Shown in pieces: positions 15,857 through 24,431 of a stretch of 64,000 bases of DNA (its first letter is position 1; every line of letters begins with the position of its first letter). The stretch covers positions 1 through 64,000 of the forward strand of contig NZ_JAGIAS010000001.1 in the NCBI RefSeq assembly GCF_017744695.1, read 5' to 3'. The notes beneath the pieces are model-generated. The model was not told the DNA's origin. It saw only the letters and a program-made list of their open reading frames with translations, and did not search any database. Made by a program: the position numbers and the translations under genes. This stretch comes from Dyadobacter sp. (GTDB lineage: Bacteria > Bacteroidota > Bacteroidia > Cytophagales > Spirosomataceae).

Positions 15857-16717
15857 TTAAAAAATTGGTTCTTTTGGGAAAATATCTTCGTGATCGTCAG
15901 CTGGAAGGTATGCGACGCAGCATCGGCAGTTGCAGCACTCCTTTGCTCCGCCGGCCGGATCGCCCGGATGATCCATCAATGCATCCCCAACTTTAAACTT
16001 TTCTTCGAAGCCTATCGGGTCGGCATTCTTCCAGTGAGTATCCCGCACGCGTGCATCCCTGGTATCGATCCACACCTTTACGAGTTTGAGTCCTGTCTCG
16101 ATGGCCTGCTGCTTTGCAGCCACGTTGGCCACATAGGTAGCCTCCGTTCTTGCGATCAGGCGCGCGCGGGCTTCGCTGAACTTACCGCCCATTTCGTCAT
16201 GAATCCTGCGAGCCATGGCCGAAGGGCGGACTTCCTCTTTTACAGCACGCCCCAGGACCGCACGGAGCTTCTTTTTTAAAGTGTTGGCAATGCTGGTGAC
16301 ACGACTGGCAACCTCCGAGCTATAAACCAGGTTCTTTAATCGTTGCAACCAGGCAGGATTAAAGAAGCCCGCGCCAAAGCCAGCATCCGCAGGATCAACA
16401 GCCACCCGGTTTACATCGATCGGCGGCAATCCGCGGTCTTTTCGTTTACGTTTTTTGAATTCAGCCTCTGCCCATGCCTTGTGCATAGTGCCGACGTAGT
16501 AATAGAATTCGACAAATCCCTGTTCGATGAACGCGCGGCTGATCAGCACATCAACAGAAGCCAGCGCCGCCGCTGCACCCTGCTCGGTAGCCAGGGAGAT
16601 AACCGGCTTTAACGTTTCCGCTACGACACGACGAAAGTGCACAACACCGTTGCGCTCATACTTTGCATTCTGACGGGCATATTTCCGCCAGTAGTCGTGC
16701 CGTTGTTGATTATCCAT
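15857..16717 (-). CDS. Minor head protein (Mu gpF / SPP1 gp7 family)
   Basis: 286 residues. The C-terminal half has the family signature: ARLIARTEATYVANVA (about residues 185-200), W-DTRDARVRDTHW, F---F-VGDALMDHPGDP and a terminal CCNCRCCVAYLP cluster that corresponds to the usual NCRC. The N-terminal half is helical and includes a basic KKRKRKDRGLP stretch. It overlaps the portal gene by 8 bases. The protein is thought to attach to the portal and enter the prohead. Confidence 0.88.
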   Translation of the reverse strand: MDNQQRHDYWRKYARQNAKYERNGVVHFRRVVAETLKPVISLATEQGAAAALASVDVLISRAFIEQGFVEFYYYVGTMHKAWAEAEFKKRKRKDRGLPPIDVNRVAVDPADAGFGAGFFNPAWLQRLKNLVYSSEVASRVTSIANTLKKKLRAVLGRAVKEEVRPSAMARRIHDEMGGKFSEARARLIARTEATYVANVAAKQQAIETGLKLVKVWIDTRDARVRDTHWKNADPIGFEEKFKVGDALMDHPGDPAGGAKECCNCRCCVAYLPADDHEDIFPKEPIF

Positions 16718-18125
16718 TATTATTATTCAAATCCTCGTCGTAGCTCGCATCCGGATTGCCGCGGAAGCTTTCCAGTCCGAGGTCGTCCAGAATCTTCTTA
16801 CCGCTGTTAACGAGGGTTTTGTTATCGTTCTCGCCATTACCCTCTCCCCATCCCATGGCTTCACGGAACTCATTTGCTGAAAGTGGAACCAGGTCAAGCC
16901 ATTTTGCTTTTTCCGCGCTATCTTCCTGCAATTCTGCGAAATGGTCGTAATTCACGGCAATAGCCAACTTGCCCGAGTCATCATATGAGGGCAGATACCA
17001 CGTATTCAATGCGTCGACCATTGCTTCAAGCTCTGGTACTACCGCGTCTGTAAAACTGGATTTCCTTGCCTCAGCGACGTTATTAAATGTCGACTGGTCC
17101 GACCATCCAAATATCTCCGGCTTTACGTGATAGGCTGCGCAAAAGTCTTTTTTGGTGACAGACTGAGATTCGAGCAAGCCAAGGTCCTGCGGGGAAAAAC
17201 CAATACGGAGAGAACCCAATGGTACGTCATTAATCAGGATGTTTCCTTGCTTTGCCTCATTAACCTTCTGGTTCCACGCGTCCCGGGTTTGCTGGAAAGT
17301 ATCGTAATCGATCACCGCATGTTCCGGCAATGCCTGCGGGAAAACGATATCACGAATACCTTTCTGCGCATAAATTTCGGCTTCGGTCTTTGTCCCCTCA
17401 TTATGCTTTTGAAGGATGGCACGCAGCGCATGCAGGCGGGATAGTCCATAAAGGAACTGAGTTTCAGTTGTGTAGATTGGCGAAAAATTGCGGAGGCTAT
17501 ACACATTGGCTGCATCGATCTTCACTTCTGGGTTAGTTTTTAGAAACCACTTTCCTACCGGCTGAGTCATACCACCAGATTCGGCAACCATGTGGTGTGC
17601 AGGAGGCAAATAGATTTCACGGATCTTTCCGGTAGTCGGGTCGTTTGCGCTGCCAGCACGCACACCCATCCAATGACCAGCGCCTATCTGGTCTTTGTAA
17701 AGGACTGTACCGTATGCAAATTCCGCCCACGGCATCATAGGATTGGGTCGGTCGAATATCCGGGTAATCTCTGGGCGGTCGACCTCAACAAGTGCGCTTT
17801 TGTGCAGAACCCGGACCGTGTCCATTGCTTCGGGAGTAGCAAACTTCAACAGATTCCGCATCTGCTTGTAAAGCTTTTTGTCACGGACCTCATAAAGAAT
17901 AAAAGGTGCCATTGCCACCTTTTGGCACTTCCAGTCTTGGATAGTAAAAATGGCGTGATTGCTGAGGAAGCCTTTATCCAATAGCTCTTCCCCGTTGGTA
18001 TTGTACATAATAACCTGCCCGTTTGGCTGCCACTTTAAAAGCATCTCCATAGGGCGGTTCGCAGATACCGAGGAGGTCACTCGAATAGAGTCCTGCTTCT
18101 GCTTGAAAACATCAAATACTCCCAT
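16710..18125 (-). CDS. Portal protein (HK97 family)
   Basis: About 471 residues from ATG at 18125 (MGVFDVFKQKQDSIRV); starts further upstream would overlap terminase. The family pattern is visible: an N-terminal short helix, a segment with ALVEVDRPEITRIFDRPNP (about residues 95-115), PWAEFAYGTVLYKDQIGAGHWM, and the stem region GSLRIGFSPQDLGLLESQSVTKKDFCAAYHVKPEIFG (split over about 315-350), which is typical of HK97-type portals. The Asn-rich, acidic C-terminus (DEDLNNNNG) is short. Twelve copies form the DNA channel. Confidence 0.88.
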   Translation of the reverse strand: MGVFDVFKQKQDSIRVTSSVSANRPMEMLLKWQPNGQVIMYNTNGEELLDKGFLSNHAIFTIQDWKCQKVAMAPFILYEVRDKKLYKQMRNLLKFATPEAMDTVRVLHKSALVEVDRPEITRIFDRPNPMMPWAEFAYGTVLYKDQIGAGHWMGVRAGSANDPTTGKIREIYLPPAHHMVAESGGMTQPVGKWFLKTNPEVKIDAANVYSLRNFSPIYTTETQFLYGLSRLHALRAILQKHNEGTKTEAEIYAQKGIRDIVFPQALPEHAVIDYDTFQQTRDAWNQKVNEAKQGNILINDVPLGSLRIGFSPQDLGLLESQSVTKKDFCAAYHVKPEIFGWSDQSTFNNVAEARKSSFTDAVVPELEAMVDALNTWYLPSYDDSGKLAIAVNYDHFAELQEDSAEKAKWLDLVPLSANEFREAMGWGEGNGENDNKTLVNSGKKILDDLGLESFRGNPDASYDEDLNNNNG

Positions 18126-18138
18126 TGTTTTATAATTT

Positions 18139-19449
18139 TTAGCCTCCTCGGCCACCGACCACTTTTATACTTAATGTACTGTATACCACATATCTAGCCG
18201 CATCTATGAGGTGATTCCAGGCATCAATAGGTGTTTTTGATTTCTTATCGTGCCACACGTAATTATTGAGCTCCTTAATCAGATTAAGGCTTGAAGGGTC
18301 AACTATCAATTCGTAATCGAGCATCATCGCAATGCCTGCCGTCAAACTTCCCGGCGGCTTCAACGCCTCTCTTATGTTTACCCCACCCTCCCTTACTTCT
18401 ACAATCAACCGAGGCTCCGCACTGTCGGCATAAATAAGGGCGCCATTAGTGAGCTGCTTGTTCTTCGCAATGATCTGGCTGGTTTTGAGTCCAGGCTCGT
18501 ACAGCAGCTCTTTGAGAAATATCTTCTTCCTCGATTTATCAATGGCGACTTTCACCAAGGTGGTCGGGTCGACACTAAAACCATAATCCTGACCATAAAG
18601 CGGCACTCCAATTTCCTCAAACTTCCCGATCGACCAGTTTTCGAATACAACTCCCTCCGCTTTGCCCAACCAGCCACCGTCAACAACGTGGTGGTAATAC
18701 TTGGCCTTCTTTACTATGATTGGATCACAATCGGCCTTTTGGTCATCCGAAAGGGCTTTGTACACCTCATGCGCCCTGCGCTTATCCTCGAAGTCGTTCC
18801 AGTTCGCATCGTCGATGTATTCGCGTTCCAGGTCCAGATAAGACGAATGGATGTAAAGCACATCGTCCTTAATACCATTGAAACCATCCGGAACACCGCG
18901 CCCCTCGTAAAACTCCTCGTGTATCCAGTGCTCTTTTGTTGCCGGATTGAGGATGATAATGGAGATATTCCTTACATCCAGTGCCCTGATTGACTTTGTA
19001 ATCTTGTCCCAGCTTTTAAAGTCTGGCATCTCCTCGGCCTCATCCAGGATGAAAACCGAAAAGTCTTTCAAGGATTTGAGGTTTGCCGTCTGGTTACCCG
19101 AACTTGTCTTTATCCCTTTGAATACGATCTTGCTCTTATTCGTTGCTCCATCGATCCGGTCCTTTTTTACCACAAAGGCCTGCGGACAATTCAGGATGCC
19201 AATCTTTTCCTCGAATTCAGGTATGATAGAATCCTGGGCGGCGGTGAGCGTGTAGCGGGTGTACAGTATCCTATGGTTGAAATCCTTTGCCGCAATGCAC
19301 GACCACATACCCACAGCAAATGACTTTTGCGAATACCGGCCGCCGGTGATGATCACCTTATTGACCTTCGATAGGTCACTGCCGGGTTTCGCTGTCAGCC
19401 ACTGAAAAAGAGGAGCATATTTTTTACTCAGTTTTATCTGCGTCGCCAT
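18139..19449 (-). CDS. terL: Terminase large subunit
   Basis: About 436 residues from ATG at 19449 (MATQIKLSKKYAPLFQWLTA). The ATPase domain shows a Walker A-like GGRYSQKS (about residues 36-43), an RYTL adenine segment and Walker B VFILDEAEEM (about 125-134). The nuclease domain has acidic positions in YGQDYGFSVDP (about 280), YADSAEP (about 335) and DAWNHLIDAARY (about 410), as expected for the RNase H-like terminase fold. It overlaps the end of the small subunit gene by about 26 bases. It drives genome packaging and cuts concatemers. Confidence 0.92.
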   Translation of the reverse strand: MATQIKLSKKYAPLFQWLTAKPGSDLSKVNKVIITGGRYSQKSFAVGMWSCIAAKDFNHRILYTRYTLTAAQDSIIPEFEEKIGILNCPQAFVVKKDRIDGATNKSKIVFKGIKTSSGNQTANLKSLKDFSVFILDEAEEMPDFKSWDKITKSIRALDVRNISIIILNPATKEHWIHEEFYEGRGVPDGFNGIKDDVLYIHSSYLDLEREYIDDANWNDFEDKRRAHEVYKALSDDQKADCDPIIVKKAKYYHHVVDGGWLGKAEGVVFENWSIGKFEEIGVPLYGQDYGFSVDPTTLVKVAIDKSRKKIFLKELLYEPGLKTSQIIAKNKQLTNGALIYADSAEPRLIVEVREGGVNIREALKPPGSLTAGIAMMLDYELIVDPSSLNLIKELNNYVWHDKKSKTPIDAWNHLIDAARYVVYSTLSIKVVGGRGG

Positions 19450-20038
19450 GGGAACCATCTCCGAAAACAATCTCGGTTTTCTCGATCGGCAGGCCGTTCG
19501 AGGTGTGATCGATCGTTTTCTTATCGATCAGCTTACCATGCATTTGCAGCACCGTTTTTACCGCATCCTTCGCGTCGTGGATCTCGATCTCAGTGTGCAC
19601 CTCAGTAATCGGAACATCGTCGCCGTAGGTCTTTCGGGTTTGCTTCACCTTTTTGATCAGGTGTAGGTTCTGTTGAGCCGGGAGACTGGAAAGATCTAGC
19701 GAAACATAACCATCATCACCCAACACCAAAAAAGGGGTAAAATTACCCCTCGCAAAGTCCGAAATACGCATCAGCGCTTCATTTGCCGACATGGAGAATT
19801 CCTTCACTCTCGCATCGATGGCATTTTTTATGTTAAGTTTTCCTAAGTTCTGGCTCCCAATGACACTAGCTGACCGCTCAGAATAACCAGCACGGATGCA
19901 TGCAGCGGAGGCATTGAAATCTCTGGTATACTCCTCGACAAACCGCTGCTGCTTCAACGTCAGCTTACTGGACTCAGACGCGGCGCCCTGCGACCGGCTT
20001 CGCGCCGTCTTTTTCCGGGTTTTCTTTTTTAGGGCCAT
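19424..20038 (-). CDS. terS: Terminase small subunit
   Basis: About 204 residues from ATG at 20038 (MALKKKTRKKTARSRSQGAA). The basic N-terminal arm is followed by LTLKQQRFVEEYTRDFNASAACIRAGYSERSAS (split over about residues 25-60), the DNA-binding helix-turn-helix of the Terminase_2 family. The central part is helical and the C-terminus is charged. It overlaps both the large subunit gene and the preceding membrane protein gene. It should recognise the packaging site. Confidence 0.9.
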   Translation of the reverse strand: MALKKKTRKKTARSRSQGAASESSKLTLKQQRFVEEYTRDFNASAACIRAGYSERSASVIGSQNLGKLNIKNAIDARVKEFSMSANEALMRISDFARGNFTPFLVLGDDGYVSLDLSSLPAQQNLHLIKKVKQTRKTYGDDVPITEVHTEIEIHDAKDAVKTVLQMHGKLIDKKTIDHTSNGLPIEKTEIVFGDGSHGDADKTE

Positions 20039-20237
20039 CGGCAATTAACTTAGAGCAAACGATCACGGCGAAGGACAGGGCAACCAGGCAATTCACCGCC
20101 GGCACAAACATTGTATACGTTAAAACCCTGACGAAAACATCTTTCAGGTCTTCACTCAGGATCATCAAAAGAAGGGCTATGAAGCCTGCGGAAATCGTAT
20201 AGGAAATTCCCAGGCAAAAAATAGTTGCTGCTTCCAT
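19974..20237 (-). CDS. Small two-helix membrane protein (possible holin)
   Basis: 87 residues. Two hydrophobic segments (about residues 6-27 and 40-62) are joined by a short charged turn (SEDLKDVFVR). The tail is charged (KKENPEKDGAKP). It has no signal cleavage site. Its ATG overlaps the stop of the 62-codon gene by one base (TGATG), and its end overlaps the terminase small subunit start by about 65 bases. Size and topology fit a class II holin, but late phage membrane proteins of other kinds look the same; no lysin is visible next to it. Confidence 0.55.
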   Translation of the reverse strand: MEAATIFCLGISYTISAGFIALLLMILSEDLKDVFVRVLTYTMFVPAVNCLVALSFAVIVCSKLIADGPKKENPEKDGAKPVAGRRV

Positions 20238-20425
20238 CAGGCTATTCTGGTCATTTTGCGAACTGCGAAAAACTTGTCGACAAGAATCACGCTGCCGTCT
20301 TGTTTGGTAATAAACATCGTGGATTCCCCCTCTGTCGTTGCCTCCTCAGCCACGCAACGAACCTCGACCATAAACCGGTCGCCTGGCTCCGCATCGTTCA
20401 AAGTATCGATCTGATCTTGTGACAT
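20237..20425 (-). CDS. Small hypothetical phage protein
   Basis: 62 residues, MSQDQIDTLNDAEPGDRFMV. The pattern of alternating hydrophobic residues (RFMVEVRCVAEEA, STMFITKQDGSVILVDKFF) suggests a small beta barrel or beta sandwich. It is coupled to the membrane protein gene by a TGATG overlap. I do not recognise the family; it is kept because of the coupling and good start spacing. Confidence 0.5.
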   Translation of the reverse strand: MSQDQIDTLNDAEPGDRFMVEVRCVAEEATTEGESTMFITKQDGSVILVDKFFAVRKMTRIA

Positions 20426-20505
20426 ACGTTGAAGTATTAAAGCAATAAAGAGCGGATAGAATCCGCCCCTATTGTCAAATAACCAAACACAAAAAATTGA
20501 AAGCG

Positions 20506-20952
20506 TTATCGGGAATTGACCGCCACCGAACTGAATTTAGTGGAGGACGTTGCCGCGCCGAGTACCGCCACCCTGTACCATAAATATCGCCCGGGCTTCT
20601 CAGTAAAGACTATCGTTTGAGGCGTCGACACATTAGTCAATATCAACGAATCGGCGGCCGCGAGCGCAGCACCTTCTTTGACACGGACCCATGCTACCTT
20701 ATCGTTCGAGCCGTACAGTCGGATAATACCGCCGGTTGTCGTGCCTGAAATTTTGGTAGCTGTTACCTGGACGGTTAAAATGTCGCCGGAATTCGCGGCC
20801 TTCAAGACCTGATACTTCGTAGTAGCGTTGACAACCGTGTCAATCTTGGTTGAGTTCGCCTCCGATGTGAAGGATGAGACTCCCTTGGTCTGTGCAAACG
20901 TTGATAGCGCGATGAGCACCATGCACAGCGAGAGAAAAATGAACTTTTTCAT
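20506..20952 (-). CDS. Small exported protein at the head of the prophage late genes
   Basis: 148 residues with a clear signal peptide (MKKFIFLSLCMVLIALSTFA, cleavage near AQT). The mature part is beta-rich, with VLKAANSGDILTVQVTATKI, IIRLYGSNDKVAWVRVKEG and YLWYRVAVLG, compatible with a single immunoglobulin- or discoidin-like sandwich. It lies 80 bases upstream of the 62-codon gene on the same strand. It may be a phage-encoded exported or envelope protein, or the last host gene before the element. No close family was recognised. Confidence 0.6.
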   Translation of the reverse strand: MKKFIFLSLCMVLIALSTFAQTKGVSSFTSEANSTKIDTVVNATTKYQVLKAANSGDILTVQVTATKISGTTTGGIIRLYGSNDKVAWVRVKEGAALAAADSLILTNVSTPQTIVFTEKPGRYLWYRVAVLGAATSSTKFSSVAVNSR

Positions 20953-21159
20953 CTGGTTGAAAATTTTTTAGCTTTGCTGATGTAAGTGAAGTGATCACGA
21001 AGTACCTCAACTCGAAAAAATTTTCAAATTTTTTGACAACAATTATTTACAATTTCGCTTAGCCTCTCCAATCGCCCCCTTTTACGCTCACCGGTTTTTT
21101 GACATGTTTACATTATGCTCAAAGAGAGCTCGTTAGCTTGCTTCCTTTATTAAACCAGT
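20953..21159. other. Prophage-host junction region, no gene seen
   Basis: AT-rich stretch between the last prophage-side gene and the Crp/Fnr gene. It contains an imperfect inverted AT repeat near 21015-21040 (GAAAAAATTTTC and AATTTTTTGA) that could be the promoter or operator of the minus-strand late genes. No tRNA, integrase or direct repeat could be identified. Confidence 0.35.
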
Positions 21160-21732
21160 TTAAGAAACGAATTTCTTGCGGATCTCACTCAGATATTCGG
21201 GCGTGAAACCCAAAAACGAAGCCAGCAGGTACTGCGGTACCCGCTGCATAAAGGCAGGATAGTTTCGGCTGAAATCCTGGTACAAGTCCTCCTTCGACAG
21301 TTCGTACGTCTTCCGTATGCGCATTTGCGAGGCCGCATAAGCGCGCTGGAACATCAGGTGGAAGTATTCGTTCAGTTCAGGAAATGCCGACAACATTTCG
21401 CGCTGCCCGGTAGCGGAAATTGCGAAAACTTCCGTTGCCTCGACGGCGCGGATGGAAAATTGCGCGATGCCGCCGTGCTGAAAAGCCATGAAATCACTCG
21501 TCCACCAGTTTTCCAATGCGAAATCGATGGTTTGCTCCACCCCATTCCTGCGCAGGTAGTACAGGTGCACGCACCCTTTCGCGATAAAGAACTTCTCCTG
21601 GCACCGCTGCCCCTCTTGCAGCAACAATTCCCGCTTTTTAAAAGTACGTACTTCGAAAAAGTCGCCGATCGCGTCCAGGGTTTCAGGACCTATCGAGCTG
21701 TGCGCGGTAATATGGGTAATCAGTTGCTGCAT
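21160..21732 (-). CDS. Crp/Fnr family transcriptional regulator
   Basis: About 190 residues from ATG at 21732 (MQQLITHITAHSSIGPETLD). The cyclic-nucleotide-binding fold is visible (VRTFKKRELLLQEGQRCQEKFFIAKGCVHLYY, split, then TIDFALENWWTSDFMAF and QFSIRAVEATEVFAI). The C-terminal HTH is short and of the Bacteroidota type (PQYLLASFLGFTPEYLSEIRKK). It lacks the Arg/Ser of classical cAMP-binding CRP, so the ligand is unknown. It is divergent from the PQQ sugar dehydrogenase gene, with a 177-base shared upstream region, and may regulate it; that is inference. Confidence 0.85.
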   Translation of the reverse strand: MQQLITHITAHSSIGPETLDAIGDFFEVRTFKKRELLLQEGQRCQEKFFIAKGCVHLYYLRRNGVEQTIDFALENWWTSDFMAFQHGGIAQFSIRAVEATEVFAISATGQREMLSAFPELNEYFHLMFQRAYAASQMRIRKTYELSKEDLYQDFSRNYPAFMQRVPQYLLASFLGFTPEYLSEIRKKFVS

Positions 21733-21909
21733 ACGGCGCCTTGATTTGGTGGGCGATAAAATTACGTCATTACCCGCCCTATTCACTCACTTTTAACAAA
21801 GCCGGAAACGTTTTATTCCGGCTTTGGCGTTCGTTCTGGAATGAAAATAGTAAATTCGCAACTGTCCGCCCTGACAAATTCCGGGCTTTAAGACTAAACT
21901 TCCTTAAAA

Positions 21910-23115
21910 ATGAAATTTGCAATCCACGCGTTCGTCGCCGGCGCATCCCTGGCCCTTGCGCCATCCCTTTCGATCGCCCAGCAGGCTGGTGCACCCGTCG
22001 AGACTAAAAAGCCTAACTCGGAGTACAAATCTGCATTTGCAGGCCAAACCCGCATCGGCTCGGTTGTGACCAAAACCCCGTATGAAGGAAAAGTACTGAC
22101 GTCCTCTCTGGAAAGACCGTGGGGAATCGCGGTATTGCCGGACGGCAAGTTTCTGGTGACAGAAAAAGGCGGGGCTATGCGCATCGTATCGGCTACCGGA
22201 GAAGTCGGGAAACCCATCGACGGCGTGCCCAAAGTGAATAGCGACGGCCAGGGCGGCTTGCTCGGAGTGACCCTCGATCCCGCCTTTGCACAAAACAGAA
22301 TGGTGTACTGGGCGTTTTCAGAACCGCTTGCCGACGGCAACCTGACGGCCGTGGCCAAAGGCAAATTATCGGCCGACGGAACAAAACTCGAAAATGTAAA
22401 AGTCATTTATCAGGCAACACCTGCTTATAAAGGCACGCTCCACTACGGCGGCCGCGTGAAATTTGCGAAAGACGGGAACCTCTTCGTATCCACCGGCGAG
22501 CGTTCCGACCTCGTTACCCGCCCGCAGGCACAGGATCTCAACTCCGGCCTGGGCAAGGTGATCCGCATTACCACCGACGGGAAACCTGCCAAAGGCAACC
22601 CGTTCATTGGTAAGGAAGGTGCTCGTCCGGAACTGTATTCGTACGGTCACCGCAACGTCCAGGGGCTGGCGATCAACCCGGTTACCGGGGATCTATGGGA
22701 AACCGAATTCGGCCCGAGAGGTGGCGACGAGATCAACCGCATATTGCCCGGCAAAAACTACGGCTGGCCTACGATCACCTACGGTATCGAATACAGCGGC
22801 AAGCAAATCGGCGATGTGATCCAGCAAAAAGAAGGAATGGAGCAACCGGTGTATTACTATGACCCCGTTATTTCTCCAAGCGGCATCACTTTCTACGACG
22901 GCAAGCAAATCCCTGAATGGAAAAATAACCTGTTTATCTCGTCGCTCAGCGGCATGCACGTTTGCCGTATCGTGATCAAAGACAACAAGGTAGTGGGTGA
23001 GGAAAGGCTTCTTTCCGGCGAAAACCAGCGTTTCCGCGACATTACCGAAGGCCATGACGGCGCGCTTTACGCGGTTACCGATCAGGGAAGGTTGTATAAA
23101 ATAGGCAAGAAATAA
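21910..23115 (+). CDS. PQQ-dependent soluble aldose sugar dehydrogenase family protein
   Basis: 401 residues with a signal peptide (MKFAIHAFVAGASLALAPSL, cleavage near IAQ). It matches the YliI/GDH-B six-bladed propeller family: LERPWGIAVLPDGKFLVTEK (about residues 55-75), GGLLGVTLDPAF, HYGGRVKFAKDGNLFVSTGE, YSYGHRNVQGLAINPVTGDL and EFGPRGGDEINRILPGKNYG. These include the His and Arg positions used for PQQ contact in this family. It probably acts in the periplasm, oxidising aldose sugars. The organism may need to import PQQ, since no biosynthesis gene is near. It ends in a bidirectional terminator. Confidence 0.9.
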   Translation: MKFAIHAFVAGASLALAPSLSIAQQAGAPVETKKPNSEYKSAFAGQTRIGSVVTKTPYEGKVLTSSLERPWGIAVLPDGKFLVTEKGGAMRIVSATGEVGKPIDGVPKVNSDGQGGLLGVTLDPAFAQNRMVYWAFSEPLADGNLTAVAKGKLSADGTKLENVKVIYQATPAYKGTLHYGGRVKFAKDGNLFVSTGERSDLVTRPQAQDLNSGLGKVIRITTDGKPAKGNPFIGKEGARPELYSYGHRNVQGLAINPVTGDLWETEFGPRGGDEINRILPGKNYGWPTITYGIEYSGKQIGDVIQQKEGMEQPVYYYDPVISPSGITFYDGKQIPEWKNNLFISSLSGMHVCRIVIKDNKVVGEERLLSGENQRFRDITEGHDGALYAVTDQGRLYKIGKK

Positions 23116-23148
23116 TTCCCGGAGTATTTTTCAGAAAACTCCATCATG

Positions 23149-23191
23149 CAAACACCCGTCGGATCCCTATGAGCAATCCGACGGGTGTTTG
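23149..23191. terminator. Bidirectional stem-loop terminator
   Basis: A 16-base perfect stem beginning CAAACACCCGTCGGAT with an 11-base loop, between converging genes. T-rich flanks occur on both sides. Confidence 0.85.
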
Positions 23192-23193
23192 AT

Positions 23194-24303
23194 TTAGCCC
23201 GGGTTCTTACTTGTTTCAATGGCCACGATAGCCTGCCCCTGTGTACCGAGGTAGTGGTTTAGCAGATCCGGGTAAAGCTGGATGCCATTATCCGAATTGG
23301 TAAAAATCACCAGCGCCCGTTTCGATTGCGGCAGCAAGATGGAAATGGTATGTACGCCGGGATCGTGCCCACCGTGAGATAAAGCAAATTCGCCCTTTCC
23401 AACAGGATCGTAGACTACCCAACCCAGCCCCATGTATGAATTCGCTTTCCGCTGGGTCTGATGACTGGCCATTTCTTCCCGCAAGCGCTCGCTCAATCCG
23501 CCGCCATTCAATACCCAGGTAATGAATTTACAATAATCAGTAATGGTAGTTTTGAGCAGATCTGCTGCATTAGGTTCGGTATTCCTGACCACTTCCAGTT
23601 GCTTTCCACCAGCATCAAACGGATACGCGAAGCGACTTTCATCGGCTTCGTTCCATGTAAACCGCGTATCCCGCATCCCCAGCTGTTTGAAAATGATTGA
23701 ATCTGCCAGTTGGCCCAGCGAACGCTTGAACCGACTCTCCAATGCGTGCCTCAGGTATTCCATTCCTTCTCCTGAATACTGGTACCTCGTGCCCGGATCA
23801 AACTGAAAGGCGAGTTTCCCTCCGGGCGACTCGGTGCGCCAGTTGGGAAACCCAGTGCGGTGCGTAAGGACGTCCCGCGTGGTAAGCCGTCCGCTTCTGG
23901 GATCATCCTTCACATCGGGGTCCGTAAAGTGATGCGCCAGCGGCTCGTCCAGTTTCCATTTGCCCGCATTCACAAGATTCAGGGTTACCATAGCCGTGAT
24001 GGTCTTCGTGACCGACGCCACATTAAAAACCGCATTCTCCCGCGCGGGAACACCAGCTTTCAATTCACCAAATACATCGATTTTTTTAATACTCCCATTT
24101 TCAATATAGCCGATGGCCAGCGCAGGGATTCTCTTGCCTTTCAACCACTGCTTCACGGCTTGTGGGTCGTCCATGTCCGGCATGGCGGGTTGTTGTCCAT
24201 TTGCAACAGAAATTGCCAGACAAAGCAATACGGTGAGATAGCTGGCCTGTTTTCCAAACATCTTTTTTATTCCCGGCATGAGAAGATTTTTAGTAAGAAG
24301 CAT
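23194..24303 (-). CDS. Exported serine hydrolase of the class C beta-lactamase fold
   Basis: 369 residues with an N-terminal signal segment (residues about 16-37, ending VANGQQ). It carries SVTK (residues 97-100, catalytic Ser and Lys), YSG (176-178, the YxN position with Gly in place of Asn) and HGG (310-312, the third motif). The family includes esterases, D-aminopeptidases and beta-lactamase-like penicillin-binding proteins; substrate cannot be told from sequence. It converges on the sugar dehydrogenase gene and is divergent from the two-component system. Confidence 0.87.
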   Translation of the reverse strand: MLLTKNLLMPGIKKMFGKQASYLTVLLCLAISVANGQQPAMPDMDDPQAVKQWLKGKRIPALAIGYIENGSIKKIDVFGELKAGVPARENAVFNVASVTKTITAMVTLNLVNAGKWKLDEPLAHHFTDPDVKDDPRSGRLTTRDVLTHRTGFPNWRTESPGGKLAFQFDPGTRYQYSGEGMEYLRHALESRFKRSLGQLADSIIFKQLGMRDTRFTWNEADESRFAYPFDAGGKQLEVVRNTEPNAADLLKTTITDYCKFITWVLNGGGLSERLREEMASHQTQRKANSYMGLGWVVYDPVGKGEFALSHGGHDPGVHTISILLPQSKRALVIFTNSDNGIQLYPDLLNHYLGTQGQAIVAIETSKNPG

Positions 24304-24431
24304 AGTGATATTCTTTTAATTCAACAGCAAGAAAAGGTGCCTCCCGGCAAGCATTTTATGAGAGCAGCAACTGGCGCAAGGGGTTACAGAAATTCAAAAA
24401 GAATTCCAATTTGTTGCATTAAATTGCCCGA

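Larger units (their letters stand above)
1..20952 (-). mobile_element. Prophage late region (HK97-like siphovirus), left part outside window
   Basis: All genes from the exported protein at 20952 leftwards lie on the minus strand, tightly packed and in canonical siphovirus order: packaging, portal, protease, capsid, connectors, tail tube, chaperones, tape measure, tail tip, fibres. The last fibre gene is still open at base 1, so the element continues to the left. No integrase, repressor, endolysin or tRNA is visible. The right boundary must lie between the last phage-like gene and the host Crp/Fnr gene ending at 21160; no attachment repeat can be called because the other end is absent. That this is an integrated prophage rather than a free phage contig is inferred from the host genes that follow. 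Confidence 0.93.

Noticed and set aside
20953..21159. Attachment site or tRNA at the prophage edge
   Set aside because: No tRNA-like fold was seen and the matching repeat would be outside the window.
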